Positions 27,253 to 35,599 of a stretch of 64,000 nucleotides of DNA are shown here, piece by piece. The stretch spans positions 1 through 64,000 of the forward strand of contig CALXAH010000010.1 in the NCBI GenBank assembly GCA_944386225.1, given 5' to 3'. The stretch's first letter is position 1. Each line of letters opens with the position of its first letter. The notes beneath the pieces were generated by a model. That model had not been told where the DNA came from. It made no database searches and saw nothing but the letters and a program-made list of their open reading frames with translations. The translations under genes and the position numbers were made by a program. The stretch is from an uncultured Gemmiger sp. GTDB taxonomy: Bacteria; Bacillota; Clostridia; Oscillospirales; Ruminococcaceae.

Positions 27253-27855
27253 ATGGCTAAGAATATGCAGCCGATCGCCAAGCGCTGCCATGCGCTGGGC
27301 ATTTCTCCTGCCGTGATGGGCTATGCCAAGAAGACCACCAAGCGTAAGCCCGGCAGCCAGATGAGAAAGAAGAAGAGCGAGTACGCTCTGCAGCTGGCCG
27401 AGAAGCAGAAGGTCAAGTTCGTGTACGGCATCATGGAGCGTCAGTTCCGTTCCTACTACGAGAAGGCCAGCCGCATGCAGGGCAAGACCGGTGAGAACCT
27501 GCTGATCCTGGTGGAACGCCGCCTGGACAACGTGGTCTACCGCCTGGGCTTTGCCAACACCCGCCGCGAGGCCCGTCAGCTGGTGAGCCATGCTCACTTC
27601 ACTGTGAACGGCAAGAAGGTCAACATCCCCTCCTACCTGGTCAAGCCCGGCGACGTGGTCGAGGTTGCCGCTTCCAGCCGTTCTTCCGTCAAGTTCTCCA
27701 AGCTCACCGGTGAGGACGCCCCCCTGGTGACCCTGCCTGAGTGGCTGGAGCGCGAGAAGAACACCCTGAAGGGCACCGTTGTGAAGATGCCCGTCCGTGA
27801 GGCCATTGATCTGCCCATCGAGGAGCACCTCATCGTCGAGTTGTACTCCAAGTAA
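27253..27855 (+). CDS. rpsD: 30S ribosomal protein S4, zinc-less N-terminus
   Basis: 200 residues from ATG 27253 (GAAAGGAGAACC upstream); an upstream in-frame ATG adds seven residues but has no ribosome-binding site. The S4 RNA-binding domain is typical ([38 protein letters not shown]). The first 40 residues differ from the common S4: the four-cysteine zinc site is gone (single Cys in [11 protein letters not shown]). Confidence 0.96.
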   Translation: MAKNMQPIAKRCHALGISPAVMGYAKKTTKRKPGSQMRKKKSEYALQLAEKQKVKFVYGIMERQFRSYYEKASRMQGKTGENLLILVERRLDNVVYRLGFANTRREARQLVSHAHFTVNGKKVNIPSYLVKPGDVVEVAASSRSSVKFSKLTGEDAPLVTLPEWLEREKNTLKGTVVKMPVREAIDLPIEEHLIVELYSK

Positions 27856-27887
27856 GCCGGTTGATCACTGCAACGCGAATACAAACA

Positions 27888-27910
27888 GCCGGCGGTTTTC
27901 CGCCGCCGGC
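27888..27910 (+). promoter_or_regulatory. hairpin between rpsD and rpoA
   Basis: GCCGGCGG (27888-27895) pairs with CCGCCGGC (27903-27910) around a 7-base loop. No U-run follows, so it is more likely an RNA-processing or attenuating structure than a full terminator. Confidence 0.55.
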
Positions 27911-27930
27911 TTACCAAGGAGGGTTATTGC

Positions 27931-28887
27931 ATGATGGAGATTGAACGCCCCCGAATCGACACCGCCGCGCTCAGCCCGGACGGCCGCTACGGCAAGTTCG
28001 TTGTGGAGCCTCTGGAGCGCGGATTCGGCACGACTCTGGGCAACAGTTTACGGCGCGTCCTGCTCTCCTCTCTGCCCGGCGTAGCGGTTATCAGCGTTAA
28101 GATCGATGGTGTAGTTCACGAATTCAGCACCGTCCCCGGCGTTAAGGAAGACGTCACCGAGATCGTGCTGAACCTGAAAGGCATTGCCGCCAAGCTGTAT
28201 TCCGACGGCCCCAAGACCGTCCGGATCGAGGCGGCAGGCCCCGGCGAAGTTACCGCCGGCAGCATCAAGCAGGCCGACGACATCGAGATCCTGAACCCCG
28301 AATGGCACATCGCCACCCTGTCCGAAGACGGCAAGCTGGTGATGGAGCTGACCTTTGACAAGGGCCGGGGCTACGTTCCCGCCGAGCGCAACAAGCAGGC
28401 AGTCCAGGAGAAGAACGACATCAACACACTCCCCATCGACAGCATCTATACCCCGGTGCTCAAGGTGAACTACACGGTGGAAAACACCCGTGTGGGCCAG
28501 ATCACCGACTACGACAAGCTGGCGATCGAAGTGTGGACCGACGGCACCATCAGCGCACAGGAAGCGGTCAGCCTGGCCGCCCGGGTGCTCACCGAGCATC
28601 TGAACCTGTTCGTGAACCTCTCGGAAGAGGGCATGGGCGCTGAGATCATGGTGGAAAAAGACGACAAGGGCAAGGAGAAGGCTCTGGAGATGACCATCGA
28701 AGAGCTGGATCTGTCCGTGCGTTCCTTCAACTGCCTCAAGCGCGCCGGCATCAATACGGTTGAGGACCTGATCAACAAGTCGGAAGACGAAATGATGAAG
28801 GTTCGCAACCTGGGCCGCAAGAGCCTGGAAGAAGTCATGGCAAAGCTGGATTCTCTGGGCTTTACCCTGACGAAAGACGACGAGTAA
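27931..28887 (+). CDS. rpoA: DNA-directed RNA polymerase subunit alpha
   Basis: 318 residues. N-terminal dimerisation domain ([20 protein letters not shown]) and C-terminal DNA-binding domain ([35 protein letters not shown]). AAGGAGG precedes two tandem ATGs; the first is given. Confidence 0.98.
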   Translation: MMEIERPRIDTAALSPDGRYGKFVVEPLERGFGTTLGNSLRRVLLSSLPGVAVISVKIDGVVHEFSTVPGVKEDVTEIVLNLKGIAAKLYSDGPKTVRIEAAGPGEVTAGSIKQADDIEILNPEWHIATLSEDGKLVMELTFDKGRGYVPAERNKQAVQEKNDINTLPIDSIYTPVLKVNYTVENTRVGQITDYDKLAIEVWTDGTISAQEAVSLAARVLTEHLNLFVNLSEEGMGAEIMVEKDDKGKEKALEMTIEELDLSVRSFNCLKRAGINTVEDLINKSEDEMMKVRNLGRKSLEEVMAKLDSLGFTLTKDDE

Positions 28888-28911
28888 TTACAGCAAAAGG
28901 AGTGAAACGGG

Positions 28912-29253
28912 ATGCCCGGTACCAGAAAGCTTGGCCGTACCAGCGACCACCGCAACGCGATGCTGCGCGCTATGGTGACCTACCTGTTTGAGAACGGCAA
29001 AATCGAAACCACCGTTACCCGTGCCAAGGAAGTTCGTTCCATGGCCGAAAAGATGGTCACCCTCGGCAAGCGGGAAGACCTGCACGCAAAGCGTCAGGTG
29101 TTCTCCTACATCACCAAGGAGACCGTTGCCAAGAAGGTTATTGATGAGTACGGCCCCAAGTATGCCGACCGCAACGGCGGCTACACCCGCATCATCAAGA
29201 CCGGTATGCGCCGCGGCGACGCCGCCGAGATGGCGATTATCGAGCTGGTTTGA
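28912..29253 (+). CDS. rplQ: 50S ribosomal protein L17
   Basis: 113 residues. Opens [20 protein letters not shown]; last gene of the alpha cluster, followed by a strong terminator. Confidence 0.97.
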   Translation: MPGTRKLGRTSDHRNAMLRAMVTYLFENGKIETTVTRAKEVRSMAEKMVTLGKREDLHAKRQVFSYITKETVAKKVIDEYGPKYADRNGGYTRIIKTGMRRGDAAEMAIIELV

Positions 29254-29260
29254 TTTTAAT

Positions 29261-29292
29261 AAAGACGGCTGCCTTTGGGCGGCCGTCTTTTC
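29261..29292 (+). terminator. terminator of the ribosomal superoperon
   Basis: AAAGACGGCTGCC (29261-29273) pairs with GGCGGCCGTCTTT (29278-29290), one G.U pair, TTTG loop, T-rich tail. Confidence 0.9.
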
Positions 29293-29322
29293 TGTTTTGA
29301 CCAAACTTTATCAGGTTGATTT

Positions 29323-29344
29323 GTACAAAACGCGCATTTTGTAC
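29323..29344. promoter_or_regulatory. 22-bp near-perfect palindrome, operator-like
   Basis: GTACAAAA-N6-TTTTGTAC with a CGCGCA centre; 20 of 22 positions are symmetric. It lies alone between the superoperon terminator and prs, 179 bp before the prs start. No U-run follows, so it is not a terminator. A binding site for a dimeric regulator is likely; which one is unknown. Confidence 0.5.
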
Positions 29345-29522
29345 GCACGCCGGCGAGAAGAAACCGACAAGGCGCGGAAAAAGTTGTCTATAGGCGGAAA
29401 TCGTCGCAAAAGCACTGTTTCTTTTGTAAAATATATGTTAAACTGAACATGAAATAGGCACCGTGTACCGCCGCGGGGGCGGCACGGAAAAACGAAGAGA
29501 AAAATAGGACGGGAGAAGATTC

Positions 29523-30674
29523 ATGATTCACGCAGTATCGGAAAAGGACTTCTTTAGCCGCGAGGACAGCGTGGCCGACCTGGGGCTGATCGTGGCCCCC
29601 GGCGCCAAGGAGCTGGGCGAAAAGATCAACGGGCATCTGGTGCGCTGGGCCCAGCGGGTGGGGATGGACAAGGAAACCTTTATCATCCCCAGCGAGTGCC
29701 CCCGGTTCTCCTCCGGCGACGGCAAGGGCGTTATCAAGAGCACGGTCCGGGGCGACGATCTGTATTTCATCGTGGATGTGGGCAACTACAGCTGCAAGTA
29801 CCGGCTGTTCGGCGCGGAAAACAGCATGAGCCCGGATGACCATTATCAGGACCTGAAGCGCCTGATCCAGGCCGCCTCCGGCAAGGCCCACCGGATCACC
29901 GTCATCATGCCGCTGCTCTACGGCAGCCGCCAGCACCGCCGCACCTACCGGGAAAGCTTGGACTGCGCCTACGCCCTGCAGGAACTGCAGCAGATGGGCG
30001 TGACCAACATCGTCACCTTTGACGCCCACGATCCCCGGGTGCAGAACGCTGCCCCGCTGATGGGCTTTGACAACGTGATGCCCACCTACCAGGTGCTCAA
30101 GGCAATGTTCAACAGCATCCCGAATTTCCAGCCCACCCGGGACAACTTCATGGTCATCAGCCCGGACGAGGGCGCCATGAACCGCAACATGTACTACGCC
30201 AGCGTGCTGGGCGTGAACCTGGGCATGTTCTACAAGCGCCGGGATTACTCCCGCATGGTCAACGGCCGCAACCCCATCGTGGCCCACGAGTACCTGGGCG
30301 AGAGCGTGGAAGGCAAGGACGTGTTCATCGCCGACGACATCATCTCCTCCGGCGAGAGCATGCTGGATATCGCCTACGAGCTGAAGAAGCGGGGCGCCGG
30401 CCATATCTACTCCTATGCCACCTATCCCATCTTCACCGGCGGCGTGGCCGAGTTTGACAAGGCCTACGAGGACGGCATCGTGAGCGGCGTGTTCGGCACC
30501 AACCTGACCTACCGCACCCCCGAGCTGCTCAGCCGCGAGTGGTTCCATGAGGTGGACGTGTCCAAGTACATCGCCTACTTTGTGGCCGCCATCAACCACG
30601 ACATGTCGGTGAGCGCCATCATCGATCCCCACGAGAAGATCAGCCACCTGCTGGAAGAGCACGGCATCCGCTGA
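29523..30674 (+). CDS. prs: ribose-phosphate pyrophosphokinase (long clostridial form)
   Basis: Makes PRPP from ribose-5-phosphate and ATP for purine, pyrimidine, His, Trp and NAD synthesis. 383 residues, about 65 longer than the usual 315-320. The catalytic flexible loop region (YGSRQHRRTYRESLD) and TFDAHDPRVQN are present, and the PRPP-binding loop is FIADDIISSGESM. Extra length is spread over the N-terminal 40 residues and internal insertions. The 268 bp upstream hold no gene, an isolated palindrome (29323-29344) and an AT-rich tract with a weak extended -10 (TGTTAAACT, to 29444). Confidence 0.9.
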   Translation: MIHAVSEKDFFSREDSVADLGLIVAPGAKELGEKINGHLVRWAQRVGMDKETFIIPSECPRFSSGDGKGVIKSTVRGDDLYFIVDVGNYSCKYRLFGAENSMSPDDHYQDLKRLIQAASGKAHRITVIMPLLYGSRQHRRTYRESLDCAYALQELQQMGVTNIVTFDAHDPRVQNAAPLMGFDNVMPTYQVLKAMFNSIPNFQPTRDNFMVISPDEGAMNRNMYYASVLGVNLGMFYKRRDYSRMVNGRNPIVAHEYLGESVEGKDVFIADDIISSGESMLDIAYELKKRGAGHIYSYATYPIFTGGVAEFDKAYEDGIVSGVFGTNLTYRTPELLSREWFHEVDVSKYIAYFVAAINHDMSVSAIIDPHEKISHLLEEHGIR

Positions 30675-30710
30675 TTGAACCGGGCCGCGGCCCGCACAAA
30701 CCAACATCGA

Positions 30711-30746
30711 ACCGGCGCACAGCCTTTGCCTGTGCGCCGGTTTTTT
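30711..30746 (+). terminator. Rho-independent terminator of prs
   Basis: ACCGGCGCACAG pairs with CTGTGCGCCGGT around CCTTTGC, followed by TTTTT. Confidence 0.92.
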
Positions 30747-30777
30747 GGCGTAACCGCGCCACTCTACCAACAATCGG

Positions 30778-30807
30778 TTGACCAAAACCCCGCAGGCGGG
30801 GTAGGAT
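30778..30807 (+). promoter_or_regulatory. promoter with palindromic spacer, XRE gene
   Basis: TTGACC (30778-30783), 18-bp spacer, TAGGAT (30802-30807). The spacer carries CCCCGC-AG-GCGGGG (30788-30801), a good candidate operator for the regulator's own gene. Confidence 0.6.
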
Positions 30808-30825
30808 GGGGGAGAGGTGAACGGC

Positions 30826-31620
30826 ATGTATCAGATCGACAAAACCAGCTGGGGCGCGTTTGTGGCCCGGCTGCGCAAGGAAAAAGGGATGACCCAGAAA
30901 GAACTGGCCCAGCGGCTGCTGGTGTCCGACAAGGCGGTGAGCAAATGGGAGACCGGCGCCAGCCTGCCGGATACCCAGCTGCTGATCCCGCTGTCGGAAC
31001 AGCTGGGGGTGACGGTAACCGAACTGCTGATGGGTAAACGGATGGAACAGCCGGCCCCGATGGCGCCCGACCAGGTGGAGGACCTGCTGCAGACGGCGGT
31101 AAGGGCCACCGGCCGGGAAAAGCTGCCCCGGGCCTGGCAGGAGGGCCCGCGCTGGAAATGGCGGTATGCGGCTGCGCTGCCCGTCGGTGCGGCGGGAACA
31201 GCCGCCGCCATCTGGCTGTCCCGGCGGGCGGACTGCCTGCCCTTCGTGCTGCCCGGCTGCCTGACCATGACCTTCCTGTGCGCATTCTTCGGGGCGTATG
31301 CCTGCTTCTTTGCCCCCACCCGGCTGCCGGCCTGGTACGATGCGCACCCCATGGAGCTGTTCTGCGACGGGCCCATCCGGATGCACCTGATGGGGCTGAA
31401 GCTGCACAACGGTAACTGGCCCCATGTTCTGCGCGCCCTCCGTTGGTGGTGCTGCGGAGCGCTGGCCCTGCTGCCGCTGCTGTGTGCCGCCGCAGTCTGG
31501 CTGCCCGCCCGATGGCGGGAAGCGGTGCCCCTGGTGCTGGCGGTGATGGCCATGGCGGGCCTGTTTGTGTTCCTGTACGGGGCCGGTCTGCGGCATAAAA
31601 ATGATCCGCCTGCCCAATAA
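30826..31620 (+). CDS. XRE-family regulator with C-terminal membrane domain
   Basis: 264 residues. The N-terminal helix-turn-helix is canonical (FVARLRKEKGMTQKELAQRL, VSDKAVSKWETGASLPDTQL; residues 10-65). From about residue 110 there are four hydrophobic segments in two pairs (for example YAAALPVGAAGTAAAIWL and FVLPGCLTMTFLCAFFGAY), with a final pair near the C-terminus. So it is a membrane-anchored DNA-binding protein, a layout common in Clostridia. ATG 30826 is preferred to GTG 30817 because GGAGAGGTG overlaps the latter. Convergent with the following lipoprotein gene; ligand unknown. Confidence 0.85.
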   Translation: MYQIDKTSWGAFVARLRKEKGMTQKELAQRLLVSDKAVSKWETGASLPDTQLLIPLSEQLGVTVTELLMGKRMEQPAPMAPDQVEDLLQTAVRATGREKLPRAWQEGPRWKWRYAAALPVGAAGTAAAIWLSRRADCLPFVLPGCLTMTFLCAFFGAYACFFAPTRLPAWYDAHPMELFCDGPIRMHLMGLKLHNGNWPHVLRALRWWCCGALALLPLLCAAAVWLPARWREAVPLVLAVMAMAGLFVFLYGAGLRHKNDPPAQ

Positions 31621-31628
31621 AACAACAA

Positions 31629-31660
31629 GCGCCCGGGCCGTCTGGCCCGGGCGCGTTTTT
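31629..31660. terminator. terminator between convergent genes
   Basis: GCGCCCGGGCC pairs with GGCCCGGGCGC, four-base loop, then GTTTTT on the plus strand. It separates the XRE gene from the minus-strand binding-protein gene. Confidence 0.88.
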
Positions 31661-31683
31661 GCAGAGGGAGGCCGCCGTTCCGG

Positions 31684-33240
31684 TCAGGGCCGGGTGGCGG
31701 CGGTCAGATCCACCGTGGGGCCAAAGGGGCTGAAGCCCAGGCCCTGTACCGTGGGATCCACCAGCAGATACTGCTGCTGGCAGTAAAGCGGCGCAAAGGG
31801 GGCCGCGTTCAGGATGGCCTTTTCCAGCGCCAGCACCGTCTGGGCGTTCACCCGTTCCGGCTCGGCCTGGAGAGAGGTGAGCATGGCGTGCACACCGCTG
31901 TCGGAGAAGCCGGCCAGCTCCCCGTCAAAGCGGGCGGGCAGGTCCAGCAGGGCCGAGGAAGAGGGCTCCAGCGAGGCCAGCGCGATCTGATAATCACCGC
32001 TGGCCAGTGCGGCCTGGTATTCCTCCTGGGGCAGCTGCCGCACCGTGAAGAAGCAGGCAAACAGCTGCTGCCAGCGGGCGTTGATCGCCCCCACCAGCTG
32101 GGTGTATTCGCTGCCCTCCGGCGCCAGAATGCTGATACTGCGCAGGGTGGTCTGGCCCAGTTCCGCCATGCCCTGCTGGTACAGCGCCACCGGATCGGAG
32201 GCGGTAAACAGCGCGCTGCCCACCGTAGCCCGGTAGCTTTCCCCCGCATAGTTCACCGAGGGCGGGATCAGCCCCTGGGCCGGCTCGCAGCCGTCGGGCA
32301 GGGTCAGTTCCGCACTGGACGCCGCCGATGCCAGCGCCTGCCGCACCGAGACGTTGGCCAGCGGGTTATCCTCGCCGCCGCAGTTGAACAGCAGCCCCCA
32401 GGTGCGGCTGGTGTAGGCAATCTGGGCCAGATCCTCCGCCGCGGTGTCGCTCAGCTCCGCGCTGCTGGAACCGTCCCGCACCCGGTCGGCGGGGGAGGCG
32501 GTGTCCTCCGGATCCCGCAGTACCAGCCGCAGGTTGTTGATCGCGCCGCCGGAACTGCCCCGCCGCAGAAACAATCCCTCGCTGGTCCAGTTGTACAGAT
32601 AAAAGGGCCCGTTGCCCATCACCGAGCTGGAGGACAGCCCGTAGGAGCCCTCGGTGCTTTCAAAGAACTCCCGGTTGCAGGGCATGGCCCCGGGCAGGCA
32701 CAGTTTGGTCAGAAATTCCGGGTCGGCGGTTTCCAGGGTGATGCGCACCGTGCGCTCGTCCACCGCCTCCACCCCCAGGGCGGACGGATCGGCCCGGCCT
32801 TCCCGCACGGCGTCGCTGCCGGCAATGCAGCTGAAATCGTCCGCGTAGGGGCTGCCGGTTTCCGGGTCAAACACCCGCCGGAACCCGTACACATAATCCT
32901 CCGCGGTCACCGCCCGCAGGTAGTCCTGGCTGCGCTGCCGGTACCAGACCCACTCCAGATCCTCTTTCAGGGTAAAGGTGTATACCTTGCCGTCCTCGCT
33001 CACCGTCCAGCTTTCCGCCGCGTCGGGCTGGGGCTCGCCGGATGCGTCCAGACGCATCAGCCCCCGGAACAGGTGCATCACCGCGGTCACGTCCTCGCTG
33101 CTGACCGCCAGCTGCGGGTCCAGGTTCACCGGCACCGCGTCCACCCGCCAGGTAAAGGTGTTCAGATCGGCGCCGCAGCCGGTCAGGCCCAGCGCCAGCA
33201 GCAGTATACAAAAAAGGCTCCAAAGCCTGGTTCGCTTCAT
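31684..33240 (-). CDS. ABC transporter substrate-binding lipoprotein, family 5 (oligopeptide type)
   Basis: 518 residues. Start 33240 has GGAGATCTGCC upstream; a longer in-frame start runs into the promoter. Signal peptide with lipobox (LLLALGLTGCGAD, Cys near residue 21) marks an extracytoplasmic lipoprotein. SBP family 5 features: NTFTWRVDAVPVNLDPQLAV, FRGLMRLDASGEPQPDAAES, TVSEDGKVYTFTLKEDLEW, and VFDPETGSPYADDF. It probably binds peptides for an Opp/Dpp importer, but no permease or ATPase gene is adjacent, so it is an orphan here. Confidence 0.9.
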   Translation of the reverse strand: MKRTRLWSLFCILLLALGLTGCGADLNTFTWRVDAVPVNLDPQLAVSSEDVTAVMHLFRGLMRLDASGEPQPDAAESWTVSEDGKVYTFTLKEDLEWVWYRQRSQDYLRAVTAEDYVYGFRRVFDPETGSPYADDFSCIAGSDAVREGRADPSALGVEAVDERTVRITLETADPEFLTKLCLPGAMPCNREFFESTEGSYGLSSSSVMGNGPFYLYNWTSEGLFLRRGSSGGAINNLRLVLRDPEDTASPADRVRDGSSSAELSDTAAEDLAQIAYTSRTWGLLFNCGGEDNPLANVSVRQALASAASSAELTLPDGCEPAQGLIPPSVNYAGESYRATVGSALFTASDPVALYQQGMAELGQTTLRSISILAPEGSEYTQLVGAINARWQQLFACFFTVRQLPQEEYQAALASGDYQIALASLEPSSSALLDLPARFDGELAGFSDSGVHAMLTSLQAEPERVNAQTVLALEKAILNAAPFAPLYCQQQYLLVDPTVQGLGFSPFGPTVDLTAATRP

Positions 33241-33305
33241 GGCAGATCTCCTTATCCCACAGGATCGGCACGGCCTTTGTACAGCGCTGTGCCGCATACA
33301 AATTC

Positions 33306-33334
33306 ACTATACCAAATATCACAGGCCAAAACAA
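33306..33334 (-). promoter_or_regulatory. promoter of the binding-lipoprotein gene
   Basis: Minus strand TTGTTT, 17-bp spacer, TATAGT; 66 bp upstream of the ATG. Confidence 0.75.
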
Positions 33335-33366
33335 GGCCGAACGCCGCTTTCTGTGCGGGATTTCGT

Positions 33367-33395
33367 TTGCATCCGGCAGACAAAGCGGCTATAAT
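33367..33395 (+). promoter_or_regulatory. promoter of murD
   Basis: TTGCAT, 17-bp spacer, consensus TATAAT; 51 bp upstream of the start at 33447. Divergent from the lipoprotein promoter. Confidence 0.85.
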
Positions 33396-33446
33396 GAGAA
33401 TGCCCGGCCACAACATCCTATGCCGGGCGGTAAGGGAGGATGCGGG

Positions 33447-34838
33447 ATGCAGCAGTACTATGAACCGCTGGCTTCGCGGGTACGGGGCCGCAAGGTAGCG
33501 TTTATCGGGGCCGGTGTCAGCCATCGGGAGCTGATCGGCCAGTTTGTGGAGATGGGCGCTCAGGTGACCCTGTGCGACAAGCGCACCGCCGGCCAGATGG
33601 GCGAACTGGCGGGCCAGCTGGCCGCCAAAGGGGTGACCCTGAGCCTGGGGCCGGACTATATGCAGGGCTTTGCGGGGCAGGACATGATCATGCGCACCCC
33701 GGGCTTTGAATTCTTTACCCCGGAACTGCAGGCCGCAGGCAAGGCCGGCGCCGAGATCACCAGCGAGATGGAGCTGTTCTTTGAGCTCTGCCCCTGCGAG
33801 ATCGTGGCGGTGACCGGTTCCGACGGCAAAACCACCACCACCAGCCTGATCGCCGCCATGCTGCGGGAAGCCGGCCGTACCGTCCATCTGGGCGGCAACA
33901 TCGGCCGGGCGCTGCTGCCTATTATTGGGGAGATCACCCCGGCGGATATCGCGGTGGTAGAGCTGTCCAGCTTCCAGCTGATCAGCATGCGCCGCAGCCC
34001 AAAGATCGCGGTGGTCACCAACGTGACCCCCAACCACCTGGATCATCATAAGGATATGCAGGAGTATATCGACGCCAAGCGGAACATTCTGCTGTGGCAG
34101 ACCCCGCCCTGCCGGGCCGTGCTGGGCTACGAGAACGAGGTCAGCCGCTCCATGCAGGCGGACTGCAAGGGCGAGCAGGTCTGGTTCACCCGCCTGCGGG
34201 AGACCGACAACGGCGCCTTCCTGCGGGAGGACGGTATGCTCTGCATGGCCGAAAAGGGCACCGTAACCCCCATCCTGCCCAAGGACGAGGTGCGGCTGCG
34301 GGGCCTGCACAACATCGAAAACCTGCTGGCGGCCACCGCCGCGGTGTGGGGCCTGGTGCCGGTGGCGGACATTGCCGCCGTGGGCCGGGAGTTCGCCGGG
34401 GTGGAGCACCGCATCGAGCCGGTGCGTACCCTGGACGGGGTGCAGTGGTTCAACGACTCCATTGCCTCCAGCCCCACCCGCACCATCGCGGGGCTGCGCA
34501 GCTTTGACCAGAAAATCATCATCATCGCCGGTGGCTATGATAAAAAGATCCCCTACGAGCCGCTGGCCCCGGAGATCCTGGCCCACGTCAAGGCGCTGGT
34601 GCTCATGGGCCAGACCGGCCCGCTGATCGAAAAAGCGGTGCGGGAGTGCCCGGGCTTTGCCGAGAGCGGCCTGGTCATCGAGCACGCCTCTGACATGGCC
34701 GAGGCGGTGGCCGCCGCCCGCAAGCTGGCCAAACCGGGGGATATCGTAAGCCTGTCCCCGGCGTCCGCCAGCTTTGACCTGTACCCCAACTTTGAGGTGC
34801 GGGGCCGCCACTTCAAGGAACTGGTGAACGCTCTGTGA
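33447..34838 (+). CDS. murD: UDP-N-acetylmuramoyl-L-alanine--D-glutamate ligase
   Basis: Adds D-Glu to UDP-MurNAc-L-Ala in cytoplasmic peptidoglycan synthesis. 463 residues. ATP site VAVTGSDGKTTTTSLIAAML, NVTPNHLDHHKDM and the third-domain WFNDSIASSPTRT are all intact. The start at 33447 follows GGGAGGATGCGGG. It is outside the usual dcw cluster and instead heads a run of plus-strand genes. Its stop overlaps the next start (GTGA). Confidence 0.95.
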   Translation: MQQYYEPLASRVRGRKVAFIGAGVSHRELIGQFVEMGAQVTLCDKRTAGQMGELAGQLAAKGVTLSLGPDYMQGFAGQDMIMRTPGFEFFTPELQAAGKAGAEITSEMELFFELCPCEIVAVTGSDGKTTTTSLIAAMLREAGRTVHLGGNIGRALLPIIGEITPADIAVVELSSFQLISMRRSPKIAVVTNVTPNHLDHHKDMQEYIDAKRNILLWQTPPCRAVLGYENEVSRSMQADCKGEQVWFTRLRETDNGAFLREDGMLCMAEKGTVTPILPKDEVRLRGLHNIENLLAATAAVWGLVPVADIAAVGREFAGVEHRIEPVRTLDGVQWFNDSIASSPTRTIAGLRSFDQKIIIIAGGYDKKIPYEPLAPEILAHVKALVLMGQTGPLIEKAVRECPGFAESGLVIEHASDMAEAVAAARKLAKPGDIVSLSPASASFDLYPNFEVRGRHFKELVNAL

Positions 34839-35584
34839 TCGCTCCGCTCACCGGCCCGGCGCCGCTGGGCCCGAACCCGGGGGCGCTGGCCGCTACCATT
34901 GCGGTCAATCACCGGCTGTACGCGGATTGCCCCTCTCTCTGCCGCACCTTTGCCGCCAGCGAAGGGGGTCTGGTGCAGCTGCGGGGGGACGGGGCTCTGG
35001 CCGCCGGCCCCGCCGACAGCGAGGAACTGGCGGGCTTTCTGGCCTTTGCCGGGGTGCGGGCCCTGCGCAGCGACGGGCCCATGCCGGAGGGCTGGCAGGC
35101 CGGGGAGCCGGTGTGCCAGCTGGCGCTGACCGGGCCGCTGCCCGCGCTGCCCGCCCCAAAGGGGGCGCGGCTGACCGAAGAACCCTCCCCCCGGCTGGCG
35201 GCGCTTCTGCAGCCCGGCCTGACCGGGGAGGAGCGGGACAATTTTTACGCCGACCTGTGCACCCGCCGCAACCACGGCCTGGGGGCGCTGGTCACGGCGG
35301 TGGAGGAGGGCGGCGGGCCGCTGGGCTGCGCCGCCCTGCTGCTGGAACCCGGCACCCGCACCGGGGTGCTCACGGCGGTGGCGGTGGCCCCCGCCGCCCG
35401 GGGCAGAGGCCTGGGCCGGTGGCTGGTGGCGGAACTCTGCCGCCCCTACGGGGGCTGGCGGCTGCTGCTGGAGTGTGCCCCCGCCCTGACCGCCTTTTAT
35501 GGCCCGCTGGGCTTTACCCAGCCAAACGATATCCCCGCGCCCCGCTGGTGGGTGCCGGCGGATCAGGATAATTGTAAAATATAA
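34835..35584 (+). CDS. GNAT-family N-acetyltransferase
   Basis: 249 residues. GTG start overlaps the murD stop by four bases. The N-terminal half has no clear motif; the C-terminal half holds the acetyl-CoA loop (VAVAPAARGRGLGRWLVAEL) and the terminal GNAT strand (FYGPLGFTQPN). Substrate unknown. Tight coupling to murD may only reflect operon packing. Unusually rich in Ala, Gly and Pro. Confidence 0.82.
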   Translation: MIAPLTGPAPLGPNPGALAATIAVNHRLYADCPSLCRTFAASEGGLVQLRGDGALAAGPADSEELAGFLAFAGVRALRSDGPMPEGWQAGEPVCQLALTGPLPALPAPKGARLTEEPSPRLAALLQPGLTGEERDNFYADLCTRRNHGLGALVTAVEEGGGPLGCAALLLEPGTRTGVLTAVAVAPAARGRGLGRWLVAELCRPYGGWRLLLECAPALTAFYGPLGFTQPNDIPAPRWWVPADQDNCKI

Positions 35585-35599
35585 GGAGAATTATACGGA

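Noticed and set aside
27888-27910. Strong hairpin between rpsD and rpoA considered as a terminator
   Set aside because: No U-tract follows, and rpoA has no promoter of its own that I can see, so read-through is required.
31888-33498. A 536-codon plus-strand frame opposite the binding lipoprotein
   Set aside because: The minus-strand protein has a lipobox and SBP-5 motifs; the plus frame has no recognisable feature and crosses the divergent promoters.
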